Source: Rhodococcus oryzae (GTDB taxonomy: Bacteria > Actinomycetota > Actinomycetes > Mycobacteriales > Mycobacteriaceae). Taken from it: DNA of 64,000 bases. A model generated the notes under the pieces. The model was not told where the DNA came from, searched no databases, and worked only from the letters and a program-made list of their open reading frames with translations. The translations under genes were made by a program, and so were the position numbers. Where the stretch lies: the NCBI RefSeq assembly GCF_005049235.1, contig NZ_SUMD01000006.1, positions 62,001 through 126,000 on the forward strand, given 5' to 3'. Position 1 is the stretch's first letter. Each line of letters begins with the position of its first letter. Shown here one piece after another: positions 51,749 to 62,448 of the stretch.

Positions 51749-52354
51749 TCAGCCGTCGATGCCGCGGCGGGTCTTCTCCAGCGCGGCCAGCATGCGCAGG
51801 ATCGAGGCCTTCTGGTTGCCGAGGTCGGTGAGCCGGGCGCGGGCCGCCAGGCCCTGACCGGCCTCCGCGACGGTGATCTGCTCGTCGACCGATGCGAGCT
51901 GGTCGAGCAGGCCCGTGACGCGCGCCTCGAGGGTCGCCATGTCGACGGTGGTGGTCGGTGCCGACGCGGCCGGGGTCGAGGCCGAGGAGGCTGCCTTCGG
52001 GGCGGCCGTGCGGCGGGGCGCGGGCGCGGTCTCCGCGACGACCGCGGCGGCGCGCGGCCGCAGGGCCTTGCGGACCAGGGCCGGGTCCGGCGGGGTCTCG
52101 AGCTTGATCTGGTTCAGCACGGCGCGGGCGTCGCGGGCGGTGACGCGCCACTCCCGCTCTTCCTCGTCGTCGGACTGCAGCGTGCCGCCGAGCGGGCGCA
52201 GACCGTACATCCCGAGGAAGCGCCGGGCGCCCTCGATGATCTCCTCGTTTTCGCGGCAGGTTCCGCAGCGCGGCTCGTTGCGGTACATGTCAACCGACTC
52301 CGCGTCTCCGCACCAGACGCAGGCTCCGGGGACCCATCGCCTGGCCGTCCGCAT
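51749..52354 (-). CDS. Zinc-ribbon protein with helical C-terminus, unknown function
   Basis: 201 residues. A CVWC...CGTC four-cysteine knuckle is at residues about 12-32, then DDEEEREWRVTARDARAVL, a low-complexity Ala/Pro/Thr linker, and a C-terminal helix pair (LLDQLASVDEQITVAEAGQGLAARARLTDLGNQKASILRML) that may be a coiled coil. The frame continues open far upstream, but the conserved cysteine part fits the ATG at 52354 (GTG 52399 possible). I do not recognise a family. Confidence 0.65.
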   Translation of the reverse strand: MRTARRWVPGACVWCGDAESVDMYRNEPRCGTCRENEEIIEGARRFLGMYGLRPLGGTLQSDDEEEREWRVTARDARAVLNQIKLETPPDPALVRKALRPRAAAVVAETAPAPRRTAAPKAASSASTPAASAPTTTVDMATLEARVTGLLDQLASVDEQITVAEAGQGLAARARLTDLGNQKASILRMLAALEKTRRGIDG

Positions 52355-52593
52355 CGTCGTTGTTCCGGACTGGCCATCGAGTGTCTGCGCGTCAATCACG
52401 ACGCATGACAATAGGGCAGAGCGAAGTGGCCCTCGACACCGGCTGGCAACCAACCTGCGGTTCTGCATTCCGGCGTGATCAATCTCATGTTCATGTCCCG
52501 GCGCGGCGCGCCGCGACCCGGTCAAACGCTTGCCGCGCAAGAGGTTCCGGCACCCGTCGGGACCTCGAACGGAGCCGGTCGACGGGCCCCGGG

Positions 52594-53823
52594 TTACCGC
52601 TGCGGCGGGGGCGGAGGCGCGTCGCCGGGGGCGAGCTGGGCACCTATCTTCCGGAAGATCGATTCGGCCTCGTTCTTGTACAGGCCGGCGTCGTCGAAGG
52701 CCTCCTGGTCGTAGGTGACGGCGACGGCGATCGCGACCTTCTTCGACGGCAGGTAGGCCTCCGCGGCCGCGTACCCGGAGAACAACGGGTTCTGCATCAG
52801 CCAGTCGCCGGTGATGACGATCCCGAGCCCGTAGGTGTAGCCCTCCGACATCGTGGTGCAGGTGGGGCATCCGGGCAGGGTCGTCGTCTTGCCGCGCAGG
52901 TCCGTCGACACCATCTTCTGGTACGACTCCGCGGACAGGAGCTTGCCGGTGCCGATCGCGACCGCGGTGTCGTGCATGTCGGAGATGTCGGTGGTCTGGA
53001 CGGCCCCGCGGGTGATGGTCCAGGAGGGATTCCAGTAGGTGGATTCCTCGTAGAACGGGGCGCCGGCCGGGATCTTGAGGGCCTCGCGACGCTCGGAGCT
53101 GAAGGCGTGCAGGGCGGGTTCGGCGATGGCGGCGGTGCCGGGGTCGGTGGTGTTGGTCAGCCCGAGCGGGCCGAGCACCCTCTCCTGCATGAGGTCCGTC
53201 ATCCGCTTGCCGGTGATCTTCTCCAACGCCAGCCCGAGGATCACGTAGTTGGTGTGCGCGTAGTTCCAGTTCGTCCCGGGCTCGTAGAGCAGCGGCTTGG
53301 CGGTCGCGGAGGCGATGAGTTCCTCGGGCGTCCACCTGCGGAAGGGGTCGGCGTAGATGGCCGCGTCGAACTCGGTGGCGCCCAGGACGTAGTCGGGATA
53401 GCCCGAGGTCATCTGGGCCAGCTGGCCGAGCGTCACGAGGTCGCTGTGGGGGATGTAGGGCAGCCAGGTCGACACCTTGTCGTCGAGGCTCACCTTCCCC
53501 TCGTCGACGAGCTGGAGCAGCAGGGTGGAGACGTAGGAGATGGCCACCGCGCCGTTGCGGAAGTGCATGTCGGTGGTGGCGGGCACGCCCGTCATCGACT
53601 CCCCGACGGCCTCGGTGAGGATCTCCCTGCCGTCGACGGTGGCGCGCACGATCACCGACTTCAGGTGGCCCTCGGCCATGGCCTCGCGGACGATCGTCTT
53701 GACGGCATCGGTCTGCGCCGGATCGGCGGGTGACGGGGGTGGCGACGCGGTGTCCGTCGAGGTGCACGCGGCCACGAGGCCGACCAGGCTCACGAGCACG
53801 AGAACGCGCCGAATCATCGCCAT
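52594..53823 (-). CDS. Lipoprotein with beta-lactamase-like fold, catalytic residues lost
   Basis: 409 residues; lipobox LVAAC (Cys20) anchors it outside the membrane. The class C beta-lactamase/serine hydrolase fold is clear (HFRNGAV...LLLQLVDEGKVSLDDKVSTWLP, YVILGLALEKITGK, LMQERVLGPLGL), but the SxxK motif reads A92-V-A-I95, the YxN position reads Y188-A-H190 and no HxG triad is seen near the end. It is therefore probably a binding or scaffold protein, not an enzyme. C-terminus is proline-rich. Confidence 0.8.
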   Translation of the reverse strand: MAMIRRVLVLVSLVGLVAACTSTDTASPPPSPADPAQTDAVKTIVREAMAEGHLKSVIVRATVDGREILTEAVGESMTGVPATTDMHFRNGAVAISYVSTLLLQLVDEGKVSLDDKVSTWLPYIPHSDLVTLGQLAQMTSGYPDYVLGATEFDAAIYADPFRRWTPEELIASATAKPLLYEPGTNWNYAHTNYVILGLALEKITGKRMTDLMQERVLGPLGLTNTTDPGTAAIAEPALHAFSSERREALKIPAGAPFYEESTYWNPSWTITRGAVQTTDISDMHDTAVAIGTGKLLSAESYQKMVSTDLRGKTTTLPGCPTCTTMSEGYTYGLGIVITGDWLMQNPLFSGYAAAEAYLPSKKVAIAVAVTYDQEAFDDAGLYKNEAESIFRKIGAQLAPGDAPPPPPQR

Positions 53824-53864
53824 AGTTGATCATCGCAGATCGGGCGGGCCGGGCTGGTGGTTTT

Positions 53865-54506
53865 CTAGGCCGGGGCCCCGATCACATCGGTGGCCCATTC
53901 GACCAGGGGCCGCAACGATTCCCACGCCTCGCGGACCTCGGTCGCGGTGCGCCTGGTGTCGAGCCACTTCGGGGAGGCGTACAGGTGACTGGCCGTCAGC
54001 GACTTGTGGCGAAGCAGCTCGATCCGCGGATGCTCGACGGTGTAGCCGCGCGGCGTCGTCTTGAGCCGGTCGCCGCCGATCTCGAACTTCGCTGCCTCGA
54101 GGTCCCGGGTGATCGTCTCGAGCTGGCCGCCGCGGAGGTCGCTGTCGACCGCGGCACGGAAGCGCGCGACCCGATCCGGGTCGGCCTGATAGAAGCCGCC
54201 CGCCACGAAGAGCCCGCGGGCGTCGAGCTGCACGTAGTAGCCGAGGGCGGGTCCCACCGCGCAGAAGCCGCCCTGATGCGTCTTGTACGGCGACTTGTCC
54301 TTGGAGAACCGGACATCGCGGTACGGGCGGAACAGCTTGGCCTGCCCGAAATCGGGCTCCAGTTCGGCGAGCAACGCGGCCATCGGCGCGTGCACGCTCT
54401 CGTCGTAGACGGCCTTGTGCGCCGTCCACCAACTCTTGCTGTTGTCCGCCTCGAGGTCCTCGTAGAAGTCCAGGGCGGCGACGGGGAACCCGGAGAACGC
54501 GGTCAT
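53865..54506 (-). CDS. DUF2461-family protein
   Basis: 213 residues. FYEDLEADNSKSWWTAHK, KLFRPYRDVRFSKDKSPYKTHQG, GYYVQLDARGLFVAGGFY and the C-terminal KRTP-type helix are the hallmarks of DUF2461 proteins, widespread in actinobacteria and uncharacterised. No signal peptide, so cytosolic. It begins just beyond the prs terminator hairpin. Confidence 0.88.
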   Translation of the reverse strand: MTAFSGFPVAALDFYEDLEADNSKSWWTAHKAVYDESVHAPMAALLAELEPDFGQAKLFRPYRDVRFSKDKSPYKTHQGGFCAVGPALGYYVQLDARGLFVAGGFYQADPDRVARFRAAVDSDLRGGQLETITRDLEAAKFEIGGDRLKTTPRGYTVEHPRIELLRHKSLTASHLYASPKWLDTRRTATEVREAWESLRPLVEWATDVIGAPA

Positions 54507-54518
54507 GTGAAAAGGCTA

Positions 54519-54570
54519 GCGCCTGTGCGCGGTTGACGGGTCAAGGGACTCGTCAACCGCGCACAGGCGC
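54519..54570 (-). terminator. Terminator after prs
   Basis: 20-bp perfect arms (54519-54538 and 54551-54570) around a 12-nt loop, immediately past the prs stop. It shares CCTGTGCGCG with the palindrome at 51146. Confidence 0.85.
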
Positions 54571-54577
54571 GAAGTGC

Positions 54578-55561
54578 CTAGGCGCTGCCGTTGAAGAGGG
54601 AGGTCACCGAGCCGTTCTCGAAGACCTCCTTGATGGTGCGCGCGAGCAGCGGCGCGATCGAGAGCACGGTCAGCGTCGGGAAACGCTTCTCCTCGGGGAT
54701 CGGCAGCGTGTTGGTCGCGATGACCTCCTTGGCGCCGCAGGCCGCGAGTCGCTCGGCTGCCGGGTGCGAGAAGATCCCGTGCGTGGTGGCGATGATGACG
54801 TCGCCGGCACCGGCGTCCTTGAGCACCTTGACGGCGCCGGCGATGGTGCCGCCGGTGTCGATCATGTCGTCGATCAGCACGCAGGTGCGGCCGTTGACGT
54901 CACCGACGACGCGGTTGGACTTGACCTGGTTCGGGACCAGCGGATCGCGCGTCTTGTGCACGAACGCCAGCGGCGCGCCGTCGAGGGCATCCGCCCACTT
55001 CTCGGCGACCTTGACGCGGCCGGCGTCCGGGGAGACGACGCAGATGTTGTCGGTGCCGTAGTTCTCCCGCACGTACTCGGCGAGCTGGCCCTGCGCGTGC
55101 ATGTGATCGACGGGGCCGTCGAAGAAGCCCTGGATCTGATCGGTGTGCAGGTCGACCGTGATGATCCGGTCGGCGCCCGCGGTCTTGAGCAGGTCCGCGA
55201 TCAGGCGGGCCGAGATGGGCTCGCGGCCGCGGTGCTTCTTGTCCTGGCGGGCGTACGGGTAGAACGGCAGCACCGCGGTGATGCGCTTGGCGGACCCACG
55301 CTTGAGCGCGTCGATCATGATCAGCTGCTCCATGACCCACTGGTTCAGCGGGGCCGGGTGGCTCTGCAGCACGAACGCATCGGATCCACGCACCGACTCC
55401 TCGAACCGGACGAAGATCTCGCCGTTGGCGAAGTCGCGGGCGGTCTGCGGGGTGACCTGGATGTCCAGCTCTTTCGCGACCTGCTCGGCCAACTCGGGAT
55501 GGGCGCGACCAGAGAAGAGCATCAGGTTCTTCTGGTTGTCGATCCAATTCGCGCTAGTCAC
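54578..55561 (-). CDS. prs: Ribose-phosphate pyrophosphokinase
   Basis: 327 residues. [25 protein letters not shown]-type loop ([19 protein letters not shown]), and the PRPP-binding [13 protein letters not shown] are present. It makes PRPP from ribose 5-phosphate and ATP for nucleotide, histidine and cell-wall arabinan synthesis. The GTG at 55561 overlaps the glmU stop (GTGA), so it is the second gene of a glmU-prs unit ending in a hairpin. Confidence 0.96.
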   Translation of the reverse strand: MTSANWIDNQKNLMLFSGRAHPELAEQVAKELDIQVTPQTARDFANGEIFVRFEESVRGSDAFVLQSHPAPLNQWVMEQLIMIDALKRGSAKRITAVLPFYPYARQDKKHRGREPISARLIADLLKTAGADRIITVDLHTDQIQGFFDGPVDHMHAQGQLAEYVRENYGTDNICVVSPDAGRVKVAEKWADALDGAPLAFVHKTRDPLVPNQVKSNRVVGDVNGRTCVLIDDMIDTGGTIAGAVKVLKDAGAGDVIIATTHGIFSHPAAERLAACGAKEVIATNTLPIPEEKRFPTLTVLSIAPLLARTIKEVFENGSVTSLFNGSA

Positions 55562-57033
55562 TGATCTTCGCCATCCTTGTTCGTGTTTTCGGCTTGTTGC
55601 TGTTGTGCCCGCGCCGCCGCTTCGGCCGCCGCGGTGCCGGGTCGGTTCCGCTCGACCCAACCTTCGATGTTGCGCTGCTTACCCCCGGACACGGCGAGCG
55701 CGCCGGGCGGAACGTCGAACCGCAGCACCGTACCCGCACCGGTGTACGCACCGTCGCCCACCTGCACCGGGGCGACGAACATCGTGTCGGACCCGGTGCG
55801 GACGTGCGACCCCACCACCGTACGGCTCTTGCTGACGCCGTCGTAGTTGACGAAGACGCTCGACGCCCCGATGTTGCTGTGCTCACCGACGGTGGCGTCG
55901 CCGACATAGGTCAGGTGCGGCACCTTCGAGTGCGCCCCGATGTCGGAGTTCTTCACCTCGACGAAGGCGCCCAGCTTGCCCGCCTCGCCGAGCACGGTGC
56001 CGGGGCGCAGGTAGGTGAACGGCCCGACGGTGGCGCCCGCGCCGATCGTCGAGCGGTCGGCGTGGGTGCGGATCACGGTGGCGCCCTCGCCGACGGTGAC
56101 GTCGCTGAGGGTCGAGTCCGGGCCGATGACGGCGTCCTCGCCCACGGTGGTGCGGCCGCGCAGCTGCACGCCTGGCTCGATGGTCACGTCGGGCCCGAGC
56201 TCCACGTCGACGTCGATCCACGTGCTCGAGGGGTCGATGACGGTGACCCCGGCGCGCATGTGCCGCACCAGGATCCGGCGGTTGAGCTCGTGCGCGAGGG
56301 TCGCGAGCTGGACCCGGTCGTTGGCCCCGGCGACGAGCAGCGAGTCGGCGAGGTGCTTGGCGCGCACCGTCTTGCCCGCGCGGCGGGCGATGGCGATGAC
56401 GTCCGTCAGGTAGAGCTCGCCCTGCGCGTTGTTCGCGCTGAGCGAGGCGAGAGCGGAGCGCAGGGTGGCGACGTCGAAGGCGTAGACACCGGAGTTGACC
56501 TCGGTGATGGCGCGCTGCGAATCGGTGGCGTCGGCCTGCTCGACGATCGCGTTCACCTCGCCGTCGGTGGTGCGCAGGATGCGTCCGTAGCCGGTGGGGT
56601 CGGCGGCGGTGGAGGTGAGAACGGTCACGGCGGCCGCGGGGGCTGCGGTGTGGGTGGCGAGCAGCGCGCGCAGCGCCTCCCCGTCGAGCAAGGGGACATC
56701 GGCGGAGGTGACAAGGACGGTGCCGTCGAAGTCGTCGGGCAGCGCGCTCAGGCCGCACGCCACCGCGTGTCCGGTGCCCTTCTGCTCGTCCTGCACCGCG
56801 GTGAGGATCTTGCGGCCCAGGTCCCCGGCGACCTGTGCGGTCGCGGCGCCGACGGCCTCGCGCTCGTGGCCGACGACGGTGACCAGGTGCGCGGGATCGA
56901 GCTCGGAGGCCGCGTGCAGGGAATGCGCGAGCATCGTCCGACCGGCGATCGCGTGCAGCACTTTGGGGGTCTTGGACCGCATCCGAGTCCCTGCCCCTGC
57001 GGCGAGGACGACCACGGCGGTCTCGGCTGGCAT
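55558..57033 (-). CDS. glmU: Bifunctional GlmU (GlcNAc-1-P uridyltransferase / GlcN-1-P acetyltransferase)
   Basis: 491 residues. The N-terminal pyrophosphorylase has [18 protein letters not shown] and QKGTGHAV; the C-terminal half is a left-handed beta-helix of hexapeptide repeats ([39 protein letters not shown]). It makes UDP-GlcNAc for peptidoglycan. The ATG at 57033 follows GAGGGAG. The C-terminus ends in a Gln/Lys-rich tail common in actinobacteria. Confidence 0.96.
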   Translation of the reverse strand: MPAETAVVVLAAGAGTRMRSKTPKVLHAIAGRTMLAHSLHAASELDPAHLVTVVGHEREAVGAATAQVAGDLGRKILTAVQDEQKGTGHAVACGLSALPDDFDGTVLVTSADVPLLDGEALRALLATHTAAPAAAVTVLTSTAADPTGYGRILRTTDGEVNAIVEQADATDSQRAITEVNSGVYAFDVATLRSALASLSANNAQGELYLTDVIAIARRAGKTVRAKHLADSLLVAGANDRVQLATLAHELNRRILVRHMRAGVTVIDPSSTWIDVDVELGPDVTIEPGVQLRGRTTVGEDAVIGPDSTLSDVTVGEGATVIRTHADRSTIGAGATVGPFTYLRPGTVLGEAGKLGAFVEVKNSDIGAHSKVPHLTYVGDATVGEHSNIGASSVFVNYDGVSKSRTVVGSHVRTGSDTMFVAPVQVGDGAYTGAGTVLRFDVPPGALAVSGGKQRNIEGWVERNRPGTAAAEAAARAQQQQAENTNKDGEDQ

Positions 57034-57091
57034 GACGCTCCCTCGAACTCGAACCGGTCTCTACAGCTGCTGGCTGACCCAGCACTTCGCG

Positions 57092-57162
57092 CTCCGCCGC
57101 CAGGACTCGAACCTGAACTATCTGAACCAAAATCAGAGGTGCTGCCATTACACTACGGCGGA
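57092..57162 (-). tRNA. tRNA-Gln (anticodon UUG)
   Basis: 71 nt on the minus strand. Acceptor stem TCCGCCG/CGGCGGA with discriminator G, anticodon arm TCTGA-TTTTGGT-TCAGA giving anticodon UUG, and T arm containing GTTCGAGTC. The 3' CCA is not encoded. It lies upstream of glmU on the same strand and divergent from the TetR gene. Confidence 0.93.
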
Positions 57163-57301
57163 TTGCCGCACCTGCGGAAACGCGTCAGAAACCGGAGGCT
57201 CCACCCGGCCCCGCCTGTGCGCCCACGATCCTCGCATGCTGGCGCGGATTTGGTCGAACCGCCTCGACTGAATCGATTCGCGCGCCGGATAGGCTGGCGG
57301 C

Positions 57302-57943
57302 ATGTCCCGACCACCGCAGGCCTCCGGCGAACGACCTCCGCGGACGCGGATGACCGGCACCCAGCGTCGCGAGCAGCTGATCGAGATCGCCCGTGCCCTG
57401 TTCGCCGAACGCGGGTACGAGGCCACCTCCATCGAGGAGATCTCCGCCCGCGCGAGCGTTTCCAAGCCCGTGGTCTACGAGCACTTCGGCGGCAAGGAGG
57501 GCCTCTACGCCGTGGTCGTGGACCGCGAGATGTCGACCCTGCTCAACATGATCACCGCCTCGCTCTCGCAGAACCGGTCCCGCGTCCGGGTGGAGCGGGT
57601 GGCGTTGGCCCTGCTCACCTACGTCGAGGAGCGCACCGACGGCTTCCGCATCCTGGTGCGCGACTCCTCGGTGACGGCCGCCGACGGCACCTATTCGTCT
57701 CTGCTCAACGACGCGGTCGGCCAGGTCGGGCACATCCTGGCCTCGGACTTCTCCAAGCGTGGCTTCGACCCGGAGCTCGCCCCGCTCTATGCGCAGGCGT
57801 TGGTCGGGATGGTGTCGATGACCGCGCAGTGGTGGCTCGACGAACGCACCCCGCCCAAGGAAGTGGTGGCCGCGCACGTGGTGAACCTGTGCTGGAACGG
57901 CCTGACCAACCTGGAGGCCGATCCGAAGCTCGGCGGCGAGTAG
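57302..57943 (+). CDS. TetR-family transcriptional regulator (Rv1019-like)
   Basis: 213 residues. The N-terminal HTH (RREQLIEIARALFAERGYEATSIEEISARASVSKPVVYEHFGGKEGLY, about 20-68) is typical, followed by a helical ligand/dimer domain. Its place between glmU/prs and mfd matches Rv1019 of M. tuberculosis. The target genes are not known from sequence; it could be considered for the palindromic operators at 10523-10579, but nothing here links them directly. Confidence 0.92.
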   Translation: MSRPPQASGERPPRTRMTGTQRREQLIEIARALFAERGYEATSIEEISARASVSKPVVYEHFGGKEGLYAVVVDREMSTLLNMITASLSQNRSRVRVERVALALLTYVEERTDGFRILVRDSSVTAADGTYSSLLNDAVGQVGHILASDFSKRGFDPELAPLYAQALVGMVSMTAQWWLDERTPPKEVVAAHVVNLCWNGLTNLEADPKLGGE

Positions 57944-58012
57944 CGGCGGCCGGGGTCGCGCCACCGCGGCGGGCCCATCGGAAAACGTCGGTGGCCGCGC
58001 CTAGACTCTTCT

Positions 58013-61000
58013 GTGGTCGTCCCCAGCGGCGGCTTCACCCGTTCGGCGAGCCCAGGAGCATCGACGTTGTCTTCCCGTTCTTCGAACCCGGTGGCCGTCG
58101 ACTCCGCTGCGTTTCCCCTTGCCGGAGTGTTCTCGGTGGCCCTCGCCGACCCCGCCTTCGGCGGCGTGCGCGAGGCCGTCGGCTCGGCCTCGATCGACAT
58201 CGTCGCGCCCACGCCGGCCAGGCCCTTCATCGCCTCGGCCATCGCGGGGGAGACGCAGCTGCTGCTCGTCACCGCGACCGGCCGCGAAGCCGACGACCTG
58301 ACCGCCGAGCTGCGCGAGGTGCTCGGTGACGCTGTCGCGCAGTTCCCGTCCTGGGAGACGCTGCCGCACGAGCGGCTCTCGCCCGGCGCGGACACGGTCG
58401 GCCGCAGGCTCGAGGTGCTGCGCAGGCTGGCCCGCCCGGACGACGCCGACTACGGCCCGCCGCTGCGGGTCATCGTCACCACCGTCCGCTCGCTGGTGCA
58501 GCCGATGGCCCCCGGGCTCGGCGAGATCGAACCGATCACGCTGCGGGTCGGATCCGAACACGACTTCGACGCGCTGACGCACCGCCTTGTCGAACTGGCC
58601 TACGAGCGCGTCGACATGGTCGGCAAGCGCGGCGAGTTCGCGGTCAGGGGCGGCATCCTCGACATCTTCTCGCCGACCGCCGACCACCCGGTGCGGGTGG
58701 AGTTCTGGGGCGATGAGGTCACCGAGCTGCGCGCATTCTCGGTGGCCGATCAGCGATCGCTGCCCGAGCTGGAGGTCGCCACCCTGATCGCGCCGCCCTG
58801 TCGCGAGCTGCTGCTCACCGCGGCGGTGCGCGATCGCGCGGCCGCACTGGCCGCCGACAACCAGGCCGATGCGGCGCTGGTGGAGATGCTCGACAAGCTG
58901 TCCGCCGGCATCCCGGTCGAGGGCATGGAGGCGCTGCTGCCCGTGCTGCAGAACGGCGAGCTGGCGCTGCTCACCGACGCGCTGCCCGCGAAAACGCACG
59001 TGCTGCTCTGCGACCCGGAGAAGATCCGCACCCGCGCGACCGACCTGGTGCGCACCGGCCAGGAGTTCCTCGAGGCGTCCTGGACGGCGGCCTCGCTGGG
59101 CGGGGCGGCGCCGCTGGACGCGTCCGCGATCGACACCTCGAGCGTCGGCGGCAAGGGCCTCGACCTCGCGGCCTCCGCCTACCGGTCGCTGCGGCAGGTG
59201 CGCGAGAGTGTCGAGGCGTCCGGCAGGCCCTGGTGGACGGTCAGTCCGCTCGCCTCGGGCAGCGGCGAGGAACTGGCCCTCGAACTGCGGGCGGTACCGG
59301 AGGTCCGCGGTTCCGACGAGCTGCTGGCCGAACTGTTCGTGACGCTGCGGGCGCACGTGAGCGCGGGCGGTCGGGCCGCGATCGTGGTGGCCGGCTCCGG
59401 CACCGCGCACCGGGTGCTGGAACGCCTCGCCGAGGCGGAGGTCCCGGCGACCCAGCTCGCGCCGGGCGCGGCGCCAGGGCCGGGCGTGGTCGGGGTGCTC
59501 TGCGGCAGCCTGCACGACGGACTGATGTTCCCTGGCGGCGAGGCCACCGACGCAGATGCCGGCCTCGTCCTGATCACCGAGTCCGACCTCACCGGCAACC
59601 GCGTCGCGGCAGTCGGGGACGGCAAGCGGCTGCCCGCCAAGCGGCGCAATCAGGTCGACCCACTCGCGCTGACCGCGGGCGACATGGTGGTGCACGACCA
59701 GCACGGCATCGGCCGCTTCGTCGAGATGGTCGAGCGGACCGTGGGCGGCGCGCGCCGCGAGTACCTGGTGATCGAGTACGCGGCCAGCAAGCGGGGGCAC
59801 CCCGGCGACCGGCTGTTCGTGCCGATGGAGTCCCTCGACCAGCTCTCCCGCTACGTCGGCGGCGAGCTGCCCGCGCTCTCGAAGCTCGGCGGCTCAGACT
59901 GGACCAACACCAAGCGCAAGGCCCGCAAGGCGGTTCGTGAGATCGCCGGCGAGCTGGTGCAGCTGTACGCCGCCAGGCAGGCCGCGCCGGGCCACGCCTT
60001 CGGCCCGGACACCCCGTGGCAGAAGGAGATGGAGGACGCGTTCGCGTTCACCGAGACCCACGACCAGTTGACGGTGATCGACGAGGTCAAGGGTGACATG
60101 GAGAAGCCGGTCCCGATGGACCGCGTGGTGATCGGCGACGTCGGCTACGGCAAGACCGAGGTCGCGGTCCGGGCCGCCTTCAAGGCAGTCCAGGACGGCA
60201 AGCAGGTGGCGGTGCTGGTGCCGACCACCCTTCTCGCGCAACAGCATCTGCAGACCTTCACAGAGCGGATGGCCGCCTTCCCGGTCAAGGTCCGGGGCCT
60301 GTCCCGGTTCACCGATGCGGGGGAGTCGAAGGAGATCATCGCCGGTATGGCGGACGGCGAGGTCGACGTCGTCGTCGGCACCCACCGGCTCTTGCAGACC
60401 GCGGTCCGCTGGAAGGACCTCGGGCTGGTGATCGTCGACGAGGAACAGCGCTTCGGCGTCGAGCACAAGGAACACATCAAGGCGCTGCGCACCCACGTCG
60501 ACGTGCTCACCATGTCCGCCACCCCGATTCCGCGAACCCTCGAGATGAGCATGGCGGGCATCCGCGAGATGTCGACCATCCTCACCCCGCCCGAGGAGCG
60601 GCACCCGGTGCTCACCTATGTCGGCGCGTACGCCGACAAGCAGGTGGCCGCCGCGATCCGGCGCGAGCTGCTGCGGGATGGCCAGGTGTTCTACGTGCAC
60701 AACCGGGTCAGCTCGATCGACAAGGCCGCCAAGCGACTTCGCGACCTGGTGCCCGAGGCGAGGGTGGTGGTCGCGCACGGCCAGATGAACGAGGAGACCC
60801 TCGAGAAGACCGTGCAGGGCTTCTGGGAGCGCGAGTTCGACGTGCTGGTGTGCACCACGATCATCGAGACCGGGCTGGACATCTCGAACGCCAACACCCT
60901 GCTCGTGGAGCGGGCCGATTCGCTCGGCCTGTCCCAGCTGCACCAGCTGCGTGGGCGCGTCGGCCGCAGCCGGGAGCGCGGGTACGCCTACTTCCTGTAC

Positions 61001-61756
61001 CCGCCGGAGAAGCCGCTCACCGAGACCGCCTACGATCGCCTCGCCACCATCTCGCAGAACTCCGATCTGGGCGCGGGCATGGCCGTCGCCATGAAGGACC
61101 TCGAGATCCGCGGCGCGGGAAATGTGTTGGGTGCGGAGCAGTCCGGTCACGTCGCGGGTGTCGGTTTCGACCTGTACGTGCGGTTGGTCGGCGAGGCCGT
61201 TGAGGCGTTCCGCGCGGTCGCCGACGGCAGGCCGGTCACCACCGACGAGGCACCGAAAGAGGTCCGCATCGACCTGCCGGTGGACGCGCACATCCCGCCC
61301 GACTACGTGACCAGCGACCGGCTCCGGCTCGAGGCGTACCGGAAGCTGGCCGCCGCCACGGACCCCGAGGCCATCGCCGCGGTGATCGAGGAACTGGTCG
61401 ACCGGTACGGCCCGGTGCCGGAGGAGGTGGGCCGGCTGGTCTCGGTCGCCAAGCTGCGCCTGCTCTGCCGCGAGTTCGGCCTCGAGGAGGTCTCTGTCGC
61501 GGGCACCCAGCTCAAGATCGCGCCGATGCACCTCCCGGACTCGAAGCAGCTGCGCCTCAAGCGCCTGTACCCGAGCGCGCAGTACCGAGCGACGACCGGG
61601 CTGGTGCAGCTTCCGTTGCCGCGCACCGGTTCCGGCGGGGTCGGCGCGGACCGGGTGCGCGACGTCGCGCTGCTGCAGTACATCGCGGACTTCCTGCTCG
61701 CGTTGGACGGCCGCGCGGCGGGCGCCGTCGACGTCAGCCTGCCGGCGAGGGTGTGA
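58013..61756 (+). CDS. mfd: Transcription-repair coupling factor Mfd
   Basis: 1247 residues from the GTG at 58013 (a TTG at 58067 and a GTG at 58091 are possible). UvrB-like N-terminal modules ([15 protein letters not shown]-type segment), an RNA-polymerase-interacting CarD-like domain ([14 protein letters not shown], about 555-640), SF2 helicase with [18 protein letters not shown] and the C-terminal TRG domain. It removes stalled RNA polymerase and recruits UvrA. Followed 4 bp later by mazG. Confidence 0.96.
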   Translation: MVVPSGGFTRSASPGASTLSSRSSNPVAVDSAAFPLAGVFSVALADPAFGGVREAVGSASIDIVAPTPARPFIASAIAGETQLLLVTATGREADDLTAELREVLGDAVAQFPSWETLPHERLSPGADTVGRRLEVLRRLARPDDADYGPPLRVIVTTVRSLVQPMAPGLGEIEPITLRVGSEHDFDALTHRLVELAYERVDMVGKRGEFAVRGGILDIFSPTADHPVRVEFWGDEVTELRAFSVADQRSLPELEVATLIAPPCRELLLTAAVRDRAAALAADNQADAALVEMLDKLSAGIPVEGMEALLPVLQNGELALLTDALPAKTHVLLCDPEKIRTRATDLVRTGQEFLEASWTAASLGGAAPLDASAIDTSSVGGKGLDLAASAYRSLRQVRESVEASGRPWWTVSPLASGSGEELALELRAVPEVRGSDELLAELFVTLRAHVSAGGRAAIVVAGSGTAHRVLERLAEAEVPATQLAPGAAPGPGVVGVLCGSLHDGLMFPGGEATDADAGLVLITESDLTGNRVAAVGDGKRLPAKRRNQVDPLALTAGDMVVHDQHGIGRFVEMVERTVGGARREYLVIEYAASKRGHPGDRLFVPMESLDQLSRYVGGELPALSKLGGSDWTNTKRKARKAVREIAGELVQLYAARQAAPGHAFGPDTPWQKEMEDAFAFTETHDQLTVIDEVKGDMEKPVPMDRVVIGDVGYGKTEVAVRAAFKAVQDGKQVAVLVPTTLLAQQHLQTFTERMAAFPVKVRGLSRFTDAGESKEIIAGMADGEVDVVVGTHRLLQTAVRWKDLGLVIVDEEQRFGVEHKEHIKALRTHVDVLTMSATPIPRTLEMSMAGIREMSTILTPPEERHPVLTYVGAYADKQVAAAIRRELLRDGQVFYVHNRVSSIDKAAKRLRDLVPEARVVVAHGQMNEETLEKTVQGFWEREFDVLVCTTIIETGLDISNANTLLVERADSLGLSQLHQLRGRVGRSRERGYAYFLYPPEKPLTETAYDRLATISQNSDLGAGMAVAMKDLEIRGAGNVLGAEQSGHVAGVGFDLYVRLVGEAVEAFRAVADGRPVTTDEAPKEVRIDLPVDAHIPPDYVTSDRLRLEAYRKLAAATDPEAIAAVIEELVDRYGPVPEEVGRLVSVAKLRLLCREFGLEEVSVAGTQLKIAPMHLPDSKQLRLKRLYPSAQYRATTGLVQLPLPRTGSGGVGADRVRDVALLQYIADFLLALDGRAAGAVDVSLPARV

Positions 61757-61760
61757 GGCG

Positions 61761-62429
61761 GTGACGAGCGAGCCGCCACGGCCGGGCGACAGTGTGGTCG
61801 AGGCCATCGACGTGATGGACAAGTTGTGGGGCTACGGCGGCTGGGAGGTCACCCAGACCCATGACTCGCTGACGGTCTACCTCGTCGAGGAGACCTACGA
61901 GCTGCTCGACGCGATCGCCGCGGGCGACCAGGCCGAGATCCGTGAGGAGCTCGGGGATCTGTTGCTGCAGGTGCTCTTCCAGTCCCGGATCGCACAGGCT
62001 GCCGGGCACTTCGACGTCGACGACGTGGCGGCCACGCTGGTCGCCAAGCTGGCGCACCGCAGCCCGCACCTGGCCGAGGATGCCGTCGGCCCGATCGACA
62101 TCGCCGAGCAGGAGGCGGCGTGGGAGCGCCGCAAGCTCGCGGAGAAGTCGCGCGCCTCGTGCATCGACGGCATCGCCACCAGCCTGCCCGCCCTGGCGTT
62201 GGCGGAGAAGGTGATCGGCCGGGCCCGCAAGGCCGGGTTGCCCGCCGAGCTGGTGCCCGAGGACCTCACGACGGTCCGGATCGGGGAGAACGGCAACGCG
62301 GAGGTGACGCTGCGGCGGGCCGTGCTGGCCTTCGCGGACCGGATCCGGGCCGCCGAGCGCGCCGCCGCGGTGGCCGGGGTCGCCCCCGGGGGACTGGCCC
62401 CCGAGGACTGGAAGGCGCACTGGGCCTAG
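61761..62429 (+). CDS. mazG: MazG-family nucleoside triphosphate pyrophosphohydrolase
   Basis: 222 residues from a GTG 4 bp after mfd. One MazG domain is clear: LWGYGGWEVTQTHDSLTVYLVEETYELLDAI...REELGDLLLQVLFQ with the metal-binding E-E-x-x-E and E-x-x-D. It hydrolyses non-canonical NTPs to NMP and PPi. It is shorter than the 325-residue M. tuberculosis protein, lacking its extra N-terminal part. Confidence 0.92.
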   Translation: MTSEPPRPGDSVVEAIDVMDKLWGYGGWEVTQTHDSLTVYLVEETYELLDAIAAGDQAEIREELGDLLLQVLFQSRIAQAAGHFDVDDVAATLVAKLAHRSPHLAEDAVGPIDIAEQEAAWERRKLAEKSRASCIDGIATSLPALALAEKVIGRARKAGLPAELVPEDLTTVRIGENGNAEVTLRRAVLAFADRIRAAERAAAVAGVAPGGLAPEDWKAHWA

Positions 62430-62448
62430 CGGATCCGGTCCGCCGCGG

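Noticed and set aside
52355-53833. Upstream extension of the zinc-ribbon frame to 694 residues
   Set aside because: The added part is antisense-like Arg/Asp/His-rich text overlapping the lipoprotein gene in another frame; the conserved cysteine part starts near 52354.
57092-57162. tRNA-Gln as an integration (attachment) site
   Set aside because: No integrase, phage gene or direct repeat of the tRNA end is seen nearby.
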